Positions 37,570 to 51,554 are shown, numbered from the stretch's first letter. The stretch is 64,000 nucleotides of DNA from Neodiprion pinetum (GCF_021155775.2 NC_060235.2:3085021-3149020), one strand, 5' to 3'. Numbers and translations: made by a program. The notes: generated by a model not told the origin, from the sequence alone.

Positions 37570-38290
37570 GTTTTCGAATAAACTCGCACACGTCGCCGAG
37601 GCTCCGGAATTTCGTTCCTCGCACCTCGGGATCGCGGAGCAGACTGTTGCTCCGAAGCTTCGGCTCGCAAGTCCTTCCCTCTGCTGCCTGCGCTGCGGTT
37701 CAATTTCTCTTTCCCCAGCCGGGCAGCCGGTCGGTGTTCTCTCCCTCCCTCCCCCCCTCCCCCTCCCCCCACCCCCCTCGCCGACGCCTCCGCCTCTTTT
37801 TCCATTCGGCGTCGGAGGGGCGGCGGTGGCGTCGTTTGTCGGTGCGGCACGCACGCCTCTCTCCCTCCTCCCCACCCCTTCCGCCCGGCAAGGAAAATCT
37901 CCCGTGGGATAGGAAAGCGACGGCGGCGGAGGGGTGGGGGGGGGGGGGGGGGGGGGGTAGTCGGGATCCTGAGGAGGCTGGAAACTTATCGCGTGAGTGG
38001 CGTTGGTGGGGGGGGGAGGGGGAGACTCGAATTTGTCCCCGATGGCGGGGAGGAGGAGGAGGATGGCGGCGCTGGGAGGGGGATGGTGGGTGGGGGGGGG
38101 GGGGGGGGGGTGAGGGGGGAAAGAGCAGCCTCGGGAAGTGCCCTCCATCCAGAGGCCTGAGATCACGGCGCCTCTCTTCGGTCCAGAAGAGCACGCGACC
38201 CGTTTGTCGGCCGACTGAGGAGGAGGAGGAGGCTGACCGACTCCCGGTAGCGAGTTTCAGCTTCCAATTCATGGTCTGCGTGGAAATATG
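37570..38290. promoter_or_regulatory. GC-rich, CpG-rich island with C-rich then G-rich halves
   Basis: This is the most GC-rich block outside 45.8-56.7 kb. The plus strand is C-rich from about 37735 to 37880, then sharply G-rich from about 37920 to 38260. It includes G-runs of 22 (37936-37957) and 19 (38092-38110), with many CpG dinucleotides. Long overlapping frames on both strands translate to Pro- or Gly-rich low complexity and are not called as genes. A promoter or first-exon region is the most natural reading, but no TATA box, initiator or splice donor settles the strand. Confidence 0.3.
37936..37957. repeat. Poly(G) run of 22
   Basis: Uninterrupted G-run, with a second of 19 at 38092-38110. 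Both could form G-quadruplexes. Exact lengths are uncertain in any assembly. Confidence 0.9.
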
Positions 38291-41200
38291 ATGTATAGCA
38301 GGGGAATGAGGAGGGAATTTAGAGTGATATTTTTTTTTTTTTTTTTTTTCGGAAACGTTAAAAATGAAAGGAGTTTAATATGAACGGGAATTGTGGAAGA
38401 GCTTTGGAATATTTTGGTAGTTGCGAGTTCGCACCCCTTTTCGAACGATACACGTTTTGTAATTACGTAGAAGAAACTCGGGAAACGCGGGTAATTTTTT
38501 GGTTTTAAAATATATCGGTCATTGGTTAATTTCAATGGAAATCGAACGAATTGCGACAATTCATTGACTTTGATTTAGAGTGAATACCGTCGACTTTTCT
38601 TGTGATTTTCGTTCGTTCGATCATGATTTTCGTACAAATGATTTTTTCATGAAAATTAATGGAAATCACATGGGGTAAACTGAAAATCGACGAAGGTACG
38701 TAGAGCTGAAAATTCATGGAATTTTAACGAATTGAAATCGTTTAGTTTTCGCAGCAAGACTTGAAACGTTTTTCACGATTTCTTCACGTAAAATCCAGAG
38801 ATTCGGAATAATTTTCAACGATTTCAGTAATTCCTTGTTACGTAAAAAAATATCAAAGTCATTCGAGTCGTTATTTTGATTGACAGTTTCACATTTTCGT
38901 TCGCAATCTATAAATTTCAGACCAATTTTCCGAACAAATCAGCCTTCGTTGGAACGAATTGTCCAACGCTGTTCGAAATTGATTAGTTTTTTACTCGGTA
39001 TATAAATTTTCCGAAACTATTTTTTTTTTTTTTTGTAACAACGAATATTTTCACGCAATCGATTGTTATTTCCGATTCAAAACACGGTCGAATTCGTCGT
39101 TCTCTAATTTTCTTCCCCGCTAGATTTAATGCCGAACGTATATTTCGATCAATCTTTCAAAAAAAAATTCACATCCGTAACGATTTGGATAAAATCTCCG
39201 TAAAACTGCGACGTATTTTCGTGCCGAAACAAAAATCAATCCGTATTAACGATCGTCTCTAATAAACGTGTTCGAGTCGATACGGATTAAAATATCGTAC
39301 GCGAAGTTCGGATGAAAAAAAAAAAAAAAAAAAAACTAAAACTAAAAATAAATCCTCCAACGCTTGTAGTAAAATTTTTTCTGCCAACGTTGCCGTTTAC
39401 ACGTGGAATAAAAAACTGGACAAAGTTTCCGACCATTCGTCCCTCCGATATACAGGAACCATCGGAGATTATCACTCTCGTCGATGGTTCTCGACATTTT
39501 TCCTCCCCCCTCGTTCCGGTACCGCCATTATCCAAAGCCTACGAGAGAACAGAGAAGTTCTCGAGTGGTCGCGTCAAGCATGAACGTCGAGAGAGGTGCG
39601 GCAGAGTTTTTTCGAACACAATGGATTTACCTGTGCTCGTCGACGGAAGGGAAAAAGGTAACGGAGGTGGAGATCCGTTAAGTAAATATCGGTACTTAAT
39701 TAAATTTGGATGTCTCTTGGTCGCGTGTTGGAGAGTCGACACGAGGGGTCAACGCGCCAGGTTTTTCAGCCACCGGACTCTGGATTCTCTATATCCACGT
39801 GAAGAATCACTCGGAAATTCTACGAGTCCGTCAACTATCACCAAACATCGTTAAACGCCCGGAACGTGGGCTGAACGAACGCTTTAAAACCTGTAGACAC
39901 TTCATCTCTGAACTGCAGTCGCTCTGGGAAAGACAAACTTACTCGAAAATCCGCAAACACTTCGGGCCGCTTATCCTAATCGTAATAAACGTCACGTGGA
40001 AAATACTCTCCAGTAAAACAAGGATGAATTTGCGACCCTTAAAACGATAGGTTTTTTTTTAGGCTCTTTTTTCTTACCATCTACTCGGGATGATGGATTT
40101 TTCACGCGCTGAATATGCGTACAGAGATTCTCGTTTTTTGTTGTTTTCCTTTTTTTTTTCTTTATAAATTTTCTCTACGGGGTTAAAGTTTACAGATTAT
40201 TCGGTTCAAGGATGTATACATTTTTTAACAAAAGTGAGTCTCGTCGACGTTATTGAATACTTTGTGATGAGATAAAAATCTGTAAATAACCGACTAAAAT
40301 CAATCCGATAAGAATATAAAGTTTGTATAATAGTAATAATTCCCAAAAGTTATCAATGAATTTTATAAACAAAACATTTTTAAAAAATTCGTGTCTATTC
40401 AGAAAAATCAAGGAATTCATTTCACGTGACAACGAACAGAAAAACATTCCCTGAAAGTTTGCTAAGCAACGTGCAGTGTTTTTCTAGTATCCGAATTTTG
40501 AATTCACCTGTAAATATACCAAATCCTTTACAAATTTCATTCCATCAATTTTACTGATTTCCTTGTGCTGCATCGATTGAATAACCAAAAAACATTGCGG
40601 CTGAAATTATTGCAGCAATAATTTATCGTATTTGCATAATAAAATAGCGCGGTCTTAGAGTTGATGACGAGGATCGAGTGAATGGAGAAGGAGGAAGAAT
40701 AAGAAGAAGACGATCGATCCGCTTCTCCCGTCTCTTGATCACCCGCACCTTTCGATTTCCCATTGTTATATATTTCCTGAAAAAGCTCCGTGCAAGTCGA
40801 TCGGCGTGCAGCGAGTCCCCCCCCCTCCCTTCTTCTCTCTGTTCCCGTAATTGGTTCGTTTCCGTGGTTCGGTGTGTGCCCCGCAACCACACGTATCGAG
40901 AAGATCGGGTTGGGGAGAAAATACGAGGCTGCGGGACAGAGTTAAGCTCGTTAAGCTCTTGCGTGGCTCTCGCCCGGTAGAAATTGAACCTCGGTGTGTG
41001 TTCGTCGACGCGAATTCTCAGATCTTTTTTCATCAAGTTCTTCGCGGTGTCAAAATTTTTTTTCGTAATCATACATGCGTCGCACGTTTCCTCGATACAT
41101 GTGTAATATTTTTGAATTTTCAGACTTTAAAACGTTTTCGAATTGATAGAAAAAAAAAAAAAAAAAGAAACAAATTTCTTGAAAATTCAAGCGCCGTATT

Positions 41201-44200
41201 TCAACTCTAAGATAGACCGTTTTGTGATCAAAGTGTGGAAATAACATGGGAAAAACTTTCTTTGCTGTTTGAAATTTTAATAAATCGTTGACGACTGTAT
41301 CGAATATGATGAAAAATAGATATTTCTTTAGAGAATTGAAAGATTTAAGAAAAGCCCTGACGCATAAAATTCGTAAACGAAAGTGTTCGTGTGTTAATTA
41401 ACGTTCAAAGTTTAATTTATATAAAATTATCGATCCGTCAAGTATATAGCTACGAAACAAACAACTCTATCATAAAGCATATCACATCGTATTTTCCACT
41501 ATTGTCGGTATATTCGTGAAACGAATTGTAAAATTTCAACGAGAGAAAAAAGTTTTTCCCACGTTATTTCCATAAGACATACATCGATCGCAAAGCGGAC
41601 CGTGTCACAGTTGATACAGAAAGCTAAAATTTTTAGGGAATATCTGTTTTGATCAACTCGAAATCGTTCGAGCCTCTGGGCAAGCATAAAAATCAAAAAC
41701 AACCCTATCAAGGATCAATATAATACATAAACGTGTAAATGTATGTATCGCAATAATGAAAAGGCAGAAGAAAAAGAGAAAAGAAAAATAACTTGTAAAA
41801 TTGACGGAATGCTGTAGACGTCAGTTTTATTGCATCGGCGATAATCCTCGGCTCGAGTAGAATTTTGCTCCCAGAGGTTTCGTTTCATCGCTTATCAAGC
41901 CCGGGGATGTCAACCTTAAGGTCTAAAAGCGCACGCGTGCCCGTGTTGCGACGTTGTTCCGCACGTACGTTGCTGCATCACGGTTTGCGTGCGTCCTACA
42001 GTTTGTCAAGCGTCAACAGGGCCCGCGGAACAAGGTTCAGAGATAATTCAAGATAAGATTACGGCCCGTCGCCGCACCGCTCCAAGTCTTAACGACCCAT
42101 ATACACCGCTGCATATAGAGTGACTCAGAGAGCGTTTCAGGCCTCCCAAAGTTCTAAGCCACTCTCGAAGATGTTACGAACCGACGCCGCCGAGAGACAC
42201 GCATGAAAAACACGTAGACGAGAAAAAGTTGGGGAATCGTCGAGCACGTGACGAAGAATTGTTTCGTGCTTTTGAGCGGAAAATTTTTTAATGACGCAAG
42301 GAAAAAAAAATAAATAAAAACATTTTCATCAGCGTTCGAGCTTTATTCCGTATCGATTCTTGACGATGTTATTTTTTTTTTTTTTTTTTTCAATTACACA
42401 GAATATTTCACGTCGATCCGATAAATATTCTCGAAGTTGCGCGCACGTTTGCAAAAAAAGCTCTGCGGCGTTTCAGAGTGCTTTTGAAACTTTGAACGTG
42501 TTTTTCTCAAAACTTGTATATTTTCAAAGTCGGCGAGGGAAAATTTCGCGGAAACGGCTGAACCGATCGATCTTAAATTTTTACACGAGCTTTGTGAATA
42601 TATTTTTCACCCCTTGATCGAATATTTTCCATTTGATGAACGTGTTAAGGCGAATATTTTTATGGCAAATCGATTTTTTTTATCGACAAGCCACCGATTT
42701 GTTAAGAATTAACATTAACAAAGACCAGATGATATCTTGTATTAACTAATTCATCTTTGTTTTTATTCATTTCGGATGATGCCTTTATAGGGAAGCATTA
42801 AAAATCATTATTTTTACACATAAAAAATATCAGAACCAAGTTCAATCTTACCCCGATATGTATATAAATTTTTGTATTAATAAATCGAAACGTTTCTCCC
42901 TGAAAGATCCTTGAAAAATTGCTTTTTTCGGCCTCCAAACTGCGTATAACCCTTTAAGGTTAATCTTATCAAGCCCGTGTACCGTATGGCAAATCCGTGA
43001 GGAGGGTGCGTTGAGGGTTGATATACCTAAATCTGCTTTGAATTCGTCCTCCCAAAACGATATCATACCTATGTCGTAGTCGGCGTGGCACTCCGGGTTT
43101 GATAAAATCATACGTATAACTCCTGAATTTCTCTCGACATGTACGGGGATGATTTCAAGTCCGGCTGATAACTTTTTAATTAAATAACGGCTTAATTAAG
43201 CTGTATTTACGAGCCGTGGATGCGGATTTCGTTTCACTGAAACTTTCGCGTTTCGTGCACATACACACACACACGCACACACGCAGAGATATGAAACACC
43301 CATAAATACACGCGTTGTTGAAAATAATTCTCCGTTGTTCGAAGAATTTTCACTCCCCCGTGTAATAAGGCCAAAGTTGTCTTCTCAATTTATATATTTC
43401 AAAGGACCATGATTTTCAATTGTTCTGATTGGAATAAGAATGAAAATAAATGACTAATATAATTGCCGGGAGAAATTACGGAAGCAACCAAACATTTTTG
43501 CACATCTGTATAAATATAGTATGTATATTACACTTCGGTTTAAACCCCTAAGCTTCACCCCTTCGTTCGGAATTGATGAAACATCACTGAAAACTCCCCT
43601 CGGAATCTAATTTCGAGATAAAAAGAAATCTGGTCAAATAAAAAATGAATCACTGTTCGCAAATACGATATGTTCTCAAAGTTTTCTACGATTCACATAG
43701 ATGTTCCAGTTTTTATTTATTTTCAACATTATTACACAACCCGAACGTTCTTCTTTAAAAATTTTGCTTCTGGAGCTGATTAGCTTGCTTTTTCTTTTTT
43801 TTATCCAGGAATTTTTATATCCTTTGGACCGGCATGTGTGAAAATCAGTTCGATGATAAAATTCTGAAAATAGGTATATAAAAAAAAAAAAAAAAAAAAA
43901 AACAAACAACGATGTATTACAAAGTGGGCGAAAATTAGATCACCTGGCTAAACGAGCCGCTCGCGAAGAGGTCTCAGCGTAATAAATATGGGAAGGGTTG
44001 TTCGGGATTTTAAGTAAGGCGAGAGAGTTGTAAGCTGTGTAAGGACGACGATAATGACCGTCAAAGTCCCGAGAGTGATTACGAGGTAGATGATGAGAGG
44101 AGTATAAAATGAAGAATGAGACGAAGAAGAGGAAGAGGAAGAACACGGCCGGAGAGCAACCCGCCTACATATTGCAATCCCGAGTAGCGTCGGGCAATAA

Positions 44201-46889
44201 AACCGGGCCGTATAAGGCCGCCGTAAGGATCTAGCTTCGTCCTGACTTTCGGTAAGGATAAGACGTACACGTGTACCCTTCATCCCGGGGGTACCTGCCG
44301 CCTGGATCCCGGGTTGTTCACGCTGTTACCAATTAGACCCCCGAGGATCGTTCGACGCGCAATAAATTCACCTCTCGGTCCCAAAATTACCCGGGACTTC
44401 TGGGCCCCGATGAGTGCCGCCGCGGGAGGTTGCCTTGCGACGCTGACCGTTTTGTGATCCTCGAAAAAAGAAGAAGGAGAAGAAGAAGAATAAGAAGAAG
44501 AAGAATAACAGGAGGAGAAGGAAGAACCAGCAGCGATGATCTTGGGCATGTTTCTGGTCCCGGGACCACTTCTCAGAAGGCCCGAAAACAAAGCCGCTCC
44601 CGTTTTCCTCCCCCTCGTCCACGACCTTGTTTTCTCTCTTCCTTTTTTTCATTCTGTTTTTGTTTCGGGAATTTTTTAAACAAGAGGTGAAGAGCGAAGG
44701 GCGCAGGGCGCGTCAGTTGGCACGCGAACCCCGGGGCGAGACAGTCTGATATCTAAATTATCTCCCGGTGCTCCAGACTCACCCCTCTGGCCCGCGTTCC
44801 ACACTCGTTCGTTCGCGCCAGTTGGGTGAGACGCGGAGATAATTGGCGGGCCTGGCCCTTCAGGTACCTCCAGGGCCTTCGTCAGACCGAACCCTCATGG
44901 AAAGGCACTCGTTATTAATCGGCCGCATGTCACACTCGCGGAATTTGTTGCGATTCGCCTTTTCTTTATTTGGGTCGTGGGGGGGAGGGTAGTGATTGAG
45001 TCGTCGGGCCTCGGAAATGTCCTGAAATTCCCCCAGCATCGAAAATTTTACGAATGTGATAGAAACCCGTTAATTTGGAATGATCGTGAAACCGTGAGGT
45101 GAAATGTTTCAACGTCATACCTACCATTATACACGACTGGATATCGGCTTTTGAATACCGAACGCCAAGATAACGATCGAGTTGAATCATTCGGATAGAT
45201 TAATTGACATAATCATTAGTCGATCTGTTATACTGAAATGCCTACCTACAGGAAGTTTACTTTGGATCGTTGTGTTGCAATTTCACCCGAATCTGCAACT
45301 CTGTTATTCTGCTCTTTTATGTTTTATCCATCGAAAATGATGGAAATCTAAACAATCTGTAATCCATTATCGTAAAACGTGCACCATATCTGATGCCAAG
45401 ATTAGACCAAAAAAAAAATTGAAAAATATACAGTAATGATTAATATTTTCGTTTCGTTTATTTACGTATCAACTATTTTGTGAACGAATACATACGATCA
45501 TTAGACTTGAAAAGTCTAAGGAACGCTTTATAATTACCCAACAGATCCTGAAAAGTACACAACTTTCATTAAATCCATTTCGTGCTTGATAAATAAATTC
45601 GTTCTTTGCCTGTTGATACTTATATACGAAATTTAGGTAGTACGAAACGAAAGTCAACCGTTCTAAGGATGGGTTGGAAAAAATTTGCAACAAAACGTTG
45701 AAAAATGGTAAAAAATAATAACCAAGGCGCCAATGGTTGTCGAGGGATTCGAACGAACCAAGTCTAGGCACTGAAACCGAGGACTGACGACGAGGATCGA
45801 GATGCATCGAGGACCATATGGTCAGGAGATTGAGCGGTCTTCATTACCTGCTGCCTCCTCCTCATTATACTCTCAGCTTGAATCCTCCTGATTCTGGGTT
45901 CCCGGGTTCCTGGAGCCCCAAACAATGCTCGGACCCGCCGCACGGCTCAAGCTCATCGTCAGAATAGACTAAGCAGTGATGAGGCCCTCGCCACACGACT
46001 CCGTCCCTCCGCCTGCCGCCTCTTCCCACTCCACTCGACACCCTGCATTTGCAATTAGATGAAAAGGGCCCGTTTGGGCCTCATGGCCGCCGGTCCTTGT
46101 TATGGAACGACTGAATTTTCAGAGGCGGGTATCAAACCAGAGAATCGGAACGCTGCGTCGACAGTCGCGTGAAACGTTGCTCGAATAAGGGTACCTAAAC
46201 TGTTCCAAATGTGTCCAAAGCCACGCGCGCGAGTTGAGCAGCAAAGACGTGAAACATCGAGAGTGCCGGCGGAGGATGAGGCCGTGGGGCGAAATTACAA
46301 GTTGACGAAACTCGAAGATCGATACCGTGACAGGTTCTTCGGTGTTTACAAAGTTAGTGCCTTAACGTCGTTGGTGGCAGTTTCGACAGGCTGAAACTTT
46401 CACGGTACTATCCGATATTGGAACTTCTCTCTGCGTCAGTACTTCGCACCCACGTACCTGCCACCCACTTCCTGTTAATCGTCCGCCCCGTTCCCGGCTG
46501 TAATATTCACTCAACCAAACTGTGCTTTAAAAGAGCTTGGGCCTTTAACAGATTGCCTTGTCACACATGTAACGCGTCTATTCAAAGGAAAACGAGGATA
46601 CTCGACGAACGGACTCTGCGGGACCACCGTCCAGCCCTTGAAGGCTCTATTCCTCCAAAGGGATGCACAGGATTCCAGCAATTCCGTCACAGCCAACCCT
46701 GCGTAAACGAAGGTCACTCAGGGGTCACCGTGTGGTCATGACAAAAATTTCGGTATTACTCAAAGTCCGGATATGTCTTGGTCAGAATTTTTTAACGAAC
46801 CACTCGGATATCGGGTACCTATACAACTTCGAATCACTCATCTGGATTGGATGTGTTCATATCAAGGTGGCGACGTGGCGTCTCGCTTG

Positions 46890-47483
46890 TCATCTTACAA
46901 GTGTATGTACATAGAACAGTTGATCTGTTTGAAGAGAATCTCTGTGCTCACTCCACGTCGTCCCGGCTGAGATTGGAAACAATGCTGTACATCCGTCACT
47001 TTCAGAGGTGAATATACCTACACGTCGTGGTGTTTCTATACTGCAGGATGACTCATTGTCAGAGCCGGTGACATTAACTCTCGCTTTTCGGACCCCAACT
47101 CCTCGGTAAACTCTGGTAAACAATGGCAGAGGGGTGGTTTTGTCGCTTATAGAATTCAGAGCGATGGCTGTGTACTGTCTCAGGTGTCTCCAGTACCCAC
47201 TCTGCAACCCTTCGGAATCGGGTCTTGAAACCTTGATCTGCGGCTTAGAAACGGTTAGATACGATTCAACAGCGCCATCGGAGATAAGACAGGTGTTTTT
47301 GGTAAGTATTATTTTTGAATGCTTCGCTCGCAGGTCTCGGCTTTTGGACCCTGCGGTTGATTCTGGACATGGAGGGTGCGAAGTTGACCAGACGAAGAAG
47401 GCGCGTTCTTCGAACCCTGAGCTTAGGATCTCCGGTGTAGGAATAAACGCAGGGACGTTACAGCGAGGCACTAGTTGCGACAT
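46890..47483 (-). CDS. Unassigned ORF, 197 codons
   Basis: This is the longest uninterrupted frame in the GC-richer block that is not low-complexity. It begins MSQLVPRCNVPAFIPTPEIL and ends DQLFYVHTLVR. A rough calculation for DNA near 47% GC gives only a few hundredths of such frames expected by chance in 11 kb, so it deserves a check. It has no recognisable domain, signal peptide or membrane segment. A plus-strand candidate exon (47184-47301) overlaps it on the other strand, and both cannot easily be real. It could be a retained fragment of an old coding element or chance. Confidence 0.18.
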   Translation of the reverse strand: MSQLVPRCNVPAFIPTPEILSSGFEERAFFVWSTSHPPCPESTAGSKSRDLRAKHSKIILTKNTCLISDGAVESYLTVSKPQIKVSRPDSEGLQSGYWRHLRQYTAIALNSISDKTTPLPLFTRVYRGVGVRKARVNVTGSDNESSCSIETPRRVGIFTSESDGCTALFPISAGTTWSEHRDSLQTDQLFYVHTLVR

Positions 47484-49380
47484 GATATAGGTTCCCGTAG
47501 TGCAGGCTGAGCATATAAATTTCCTTATTTATACTGTTTATGTCGCGATGCCGTTAGCCGGTGCCGTATATCGCCTCGCTATTGCAACGGCATCCTCGTT
47601 TATGGGCATTTCCGTATCAATTCGGCGGGGCTTTATACGTACTCGGACTGCCAGTCGAGCCAAAATTTTGACGTGTCTGTAAATTTCACCCCGGCATGGA
47701 TTTCAACAGGCGTAGGTATACGGTTCTGAAACTTTGCCAAGTTTCAAACATCCACGATCCAAGGTAATATACAACGTCGTCCCGCATTCGCCGGTCCACG
47801 CATGGAGAGAGAATATACCGTAATGAATTTACTCACTCTTATCAGATCATCATTTACATTTCCTCTCCACATGCTTTTCGTACAACCCAATGACACCGCG
47901 CAGCTGCCGCATCGTATTTTTATTCAATTCATTTCTCATGCAAAAGAGGCTCAACTTTCAAACTGACGTAGGTATTATACATTCATTGTCGATTACCATA
48001 TATTGGAGAAAGAAAAAAAAAACAACGGCTCTTAAGGCAGATTGAGAGGTCAAGGAAAGAAAAGTGGTTTCAGGACATCAGCTGCAACGATAACGAATCG
48101 AGTTGTTTTCCCAAGGTTCCCAATAACCAAGACTCCAGACTTCGGCCGCAGCATGATGGATCAATTAGGGTTCTATGTTTCGCGCAGTGAAATCCGACCC
48201 CTCCGCAGTATCCGTGCGTCATTTGGCTAGCGGGAACAGAGCGGCTGTACATGAAGCAGTTAACGGTAAGCCCCAGTTTCCGGTTCCGCGAAAGCGAGAG
48301 TTCCACAGGCTGCACAGTCAGGTAAATTTTGCCGATGGTCAATTGGCGGACATTCGCTTGGCTGCTCTAGCGCATATCCTACGTTAGAAAGTTGATCGGT
48401 GCAGCTGATGATCAAGGAGCTGGGTATCGAAAATTATTAGAGTACATTTCCGCCCACCTGTGGCGTGCATTTTCGCGATCCACCAAATCCAACTTCCAAT
48501 ACCTTTGGAAGAGAATTAGCGACGTGTAAACGACGTGCGTGTAACGGGATGATGAGGCTGCTGGAAGTACAGAGTGCGGAATTGGGAAGTGCGGGGACAA
48601 ACCTCGATATATCCCCCGTTCCATCCGTCAGTCGAGGCACGCGAGCTGTCGTCATATAATTACCGGGTTCGCGGGCTAATGTCTTTATGGAGTATGGCAT
48701 GCGGAGCCTTCTCCGTGTGTGCTTGTCGGGTGAAAGCGGCGGCGCTATTGAGTAATGGAATATCTCTCGTATAGTCGGCCATTCTCCATTATACGCCCGC
48801 ACGCACGTTATCCCTAGTATAGCTGGCTACGGAGGCTCTGCTCACGCCCTATCTCTGCCATTGTCTTCTATCCACAATTGCCATCTCTGTGTACCGGGTG
48901 ACCGTTGTCGAAGCGTTGTACGAGAGGTGCTCGGGACGACCATGATTCAACGATTCAAGTCCGACCAGGCGTCCTTCGATCAAACGGATTCATAAGACTC
49001 TCAAACACTTCACCGAGTCAAAGGACTTTTCGTCACTTCGATGAATCCAGTATGCCATATACGATTCCAGACATGTTTGGGTCGATGCCTGATTGGAAAG
49101 GATTTCAAACTTCAACCAAATCATTGGACGAGTTCACTTGACTTGAACAGAATGCGTGATATCCGACAAATTCGCGTTGCTCGAGAACCCTTCAAACTGT
49201 ACACCTGGCTTGAATCGACTGAAGTGACGCCTATCACTAGACTTACATTCTTCTTGCTTCGAGAATGGACAGACTCAAGACTATGAGACTAATTTTCATT
49301 CCACTACAATTTTTCTTCTTATTCTTTCTCGTCCTCTTCGAAGTAAGATTGAAGAAAGGTACAATATTTTCACCACCCAG

Positions 49381-49569
49381 AGAGCGACGACATGGTTACG
49401 AGGTGAAGTGAGGTTGGCGAACAAAAGCCTAGATCTGGCGGCAGCCCCCCGTAGTCGCGAAGACGAGGACCCGTGCAGTGGGAGCGATGAGACCGGTAGT
49501 GGCAACGACCGGTTGTGGATCCAGGAGCAATACAACGGTAGCCCAGGGCTATTGACGAGTCATGTTTGA
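49381..49569 (+). CDS. Candidate terminal exon, Ser-Gly/acidic-rich
   Basis: A plausible acceptor (TATTTTCACCACCCAG) precedes 63 codons ending in TGA. The reading starts RATTWLRGEVRLANKSLDLA and later contains EDEDPCSGSDETGSGNDRLW, where Ser-Gly dipeptides sit among acidic residues, as in glycosaminoglycan attachment sites. The frame is open upstream of the acceptor as well, for about 115 codons in all. That is not significant by length in this composition. The opposite strand has an open frame too, and no polyadenylation signal follows closely. Shown as a candidate only. Confidence 0.18.
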   Translation, partial: RATTWLRGEVRLANKSLDLAAAPRSREDEDPCSGSDETGSGNDRLWIQEQYNGSPGLLTSHV

Positions 49570-51554
49570 TGCATTTCGGTGTGTAGATCGTCGCGTGTGG
49601 TAGAGACCACGCCGAGTGTGTATCCTGCTCAGTGTATTAAGCCGCTCCAGCGTTAGTCCTGGACACACACCGCAGGGAGTAGCCGGTACTCGCCACCGCC
49701 GCTGGATGGTACACCAGCTACTCTGTGTGCTTTAAGCTGATCCTTTGGGCGCCGGCATGTCCAGGGAACTGAACTGAACAGACCAAGGCGTCTTATTGAT
49801 GCAGACTCCATCCCTTCTCACAGGGAATTTCGTACCGGCGTGCTCCGAGATTGCGTTGCACGGAGCAGCGTAAAATCTACTTTTGCATAAACTAGGTAAA
49901 AATTTATACCGTCGTCCATTTCTTGCCTCTAACTGAAATCGGTACGCCGCGCGTCGTCAGTCCGGGTTTCCAGGTTCTCTAAGGTCGTGAACCGTCGACC
50001 TCAGTGCCCAGAGTTTAGATTGTCCAACGGTACGTGAAGCCTCGACAATGGTCGTGTTGCGATTTCGATTCACTTGGGTCAGGGTTGAGAAAAAACACTT
50101 TCGTGAGATTCCCGGCCGCGCCCGAATGCGTGCCTACGAGCTGCTAGAATGTTCGAAGTGAGTATTTACGCAATAACAATGATGCTGGTAATAACATGTT
50201 GATAATGCCAGTGACGATATATACCTACAATGACCACTGTGGATATTATAATAATTACTAACTGACCTGGGTGTGTTCGTAGTTACGTAGCGATGATGAT
50301 ACCGTAATGTTCGACACCTGGGTCGAATTATACTCGAGAACATGCCGACCGTCTTTCAAAGATCGTTCAACCGTGAATTGTCGGCTTAACTGGCGCATTG
50401 CTTATATATAGATGCGGCACTGAGACGAGCACGAAATGCGTCTCTAGACGATCGCCACGTGATTGCAACTACTTCATTGAAGGTAAACGCAGATTCTGAA
50501 ATACCTGGAATGACGGCTCTTTTAGAGACCAGTAACGCGGTTATCGGTTCATTTTACTGCACCGAGACTACGAAGCTCCAAGAATACAACGAAACGAGAA
50601 AAAGAAATTCTGCTTCGAGAGTCGATTGCCCGTTTGATAATTTTCCTTACTTCCCGATCTTTTGACGAAGCAAAGAAGCACGTTTTCCTTTTCTTTCCTT
50701 TACTTCTATACATTTTCACCTTTCTTGACATATTATCCACTTCGCTAATACAAGGTTCCTCGGTACGAAGAGACGGAATTTAAAGGGATAGTCAAAATTA
50801 TAACGTCGGTGATGATGATGATGATAATAATAATAATTGTAATAATAATAACAACAATATTATATTATAGAGTGATGGTGAGTAGGACAGAAGCTTTTTC
50901 CACGCCGGATGAAATTTCCATAGAAATTCAGGTCTAATAAGAGTAAAGACATCTCTCTTCGCAGGGGTCCGTGTGCTGGTCTTTCAATGTGTATACACGA
51001 AGTATGTACCAGCAAGTTTCAAGACCTTTTGAAACTCGGCGAAGCGCGATAAGATGTTTAAAGACAATCCGGAGGAGTTTCCGAGTCTGTGATTGGGGGT
51101 GGGGGAAGGAGACGTCGGAGAGCAAGAAAGCGAGGGGTAAAGAGAGTCTGGAAGCCGCGCTGCCGGGAAAAGTTGACCGAGTTGACTGATCGTCGAAGCG
51201 TTCGGGAAGCGTTAGCGATTAGCGGAATCGTGAGCACTGGGCGAATGCTTTAGTAAGGGATAAAAAAAGGCGGCATTATTATTACTTACGTAGGAAGAAG
51301 ACGCAGCGGCAGTCAGTCGAGTGAAAACGAAGGGTGAAATACCTCGGAACCACGAAGCCTCTTTACTGCGGTGGAATGAACTTTAAACTTACGCCCGCGT
51401 CTCAATACCTCGTGAAACTTAAAGTCCTCTTTCCTTAACCGAGGCTCCCACTTCAGCCGGTGAGGAAAACTCCTACCGAGTAACTTTCTTATTAAGTATT
51501 TCGAGTGTTTTAAATACCAACTCGTGAGAAAGTTGCCTCCCACGTTTTCTACAG

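Larger units (their letters stand above)
30002..45780. other. Long stretch without a supported gene
   Basis: AT-rich sequence with many homopolymers and microsatellites, a minisatellite near 33 kb and a GC-rich island at 37.6-38.3 kb (all listed separately). Other GC-richer patches at about 30840-31290, 39380-39930, 40680-41020, 41900-42230 and 43920-44960 have frames of up to about 180 codons. These are low in complexity or lack paired splice sites and any recognisable motif, so they are not called as genes. An AC-rich tract lies at 43259-43285 and GAA-rich tracts at 44463-44512. Confidence 0.55.

Noticed and set aside
37549..38291. Overlapping frames of 190-214 codons on both strands
   Set aside because: Low-complexity Pro/Gly/Arg translation of C- and G-runs. 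It reflects base composition and not coding.
39312..39854. 180-codon plus-strand frame
   Set aside because: Starts in a poly(A) run and has no recognisable domain. Parts of it are also open on the other strand.
45742..45766. tRNA B-box-like GTTCGAATCCC on the minus strand
   Set aside because: The T-stem does not pair and no cloverleaf can be drawn.
45469..45807. 112-codon minus-strand frame
   Set aside because: AT-rich, length compatible with chance, no motif.
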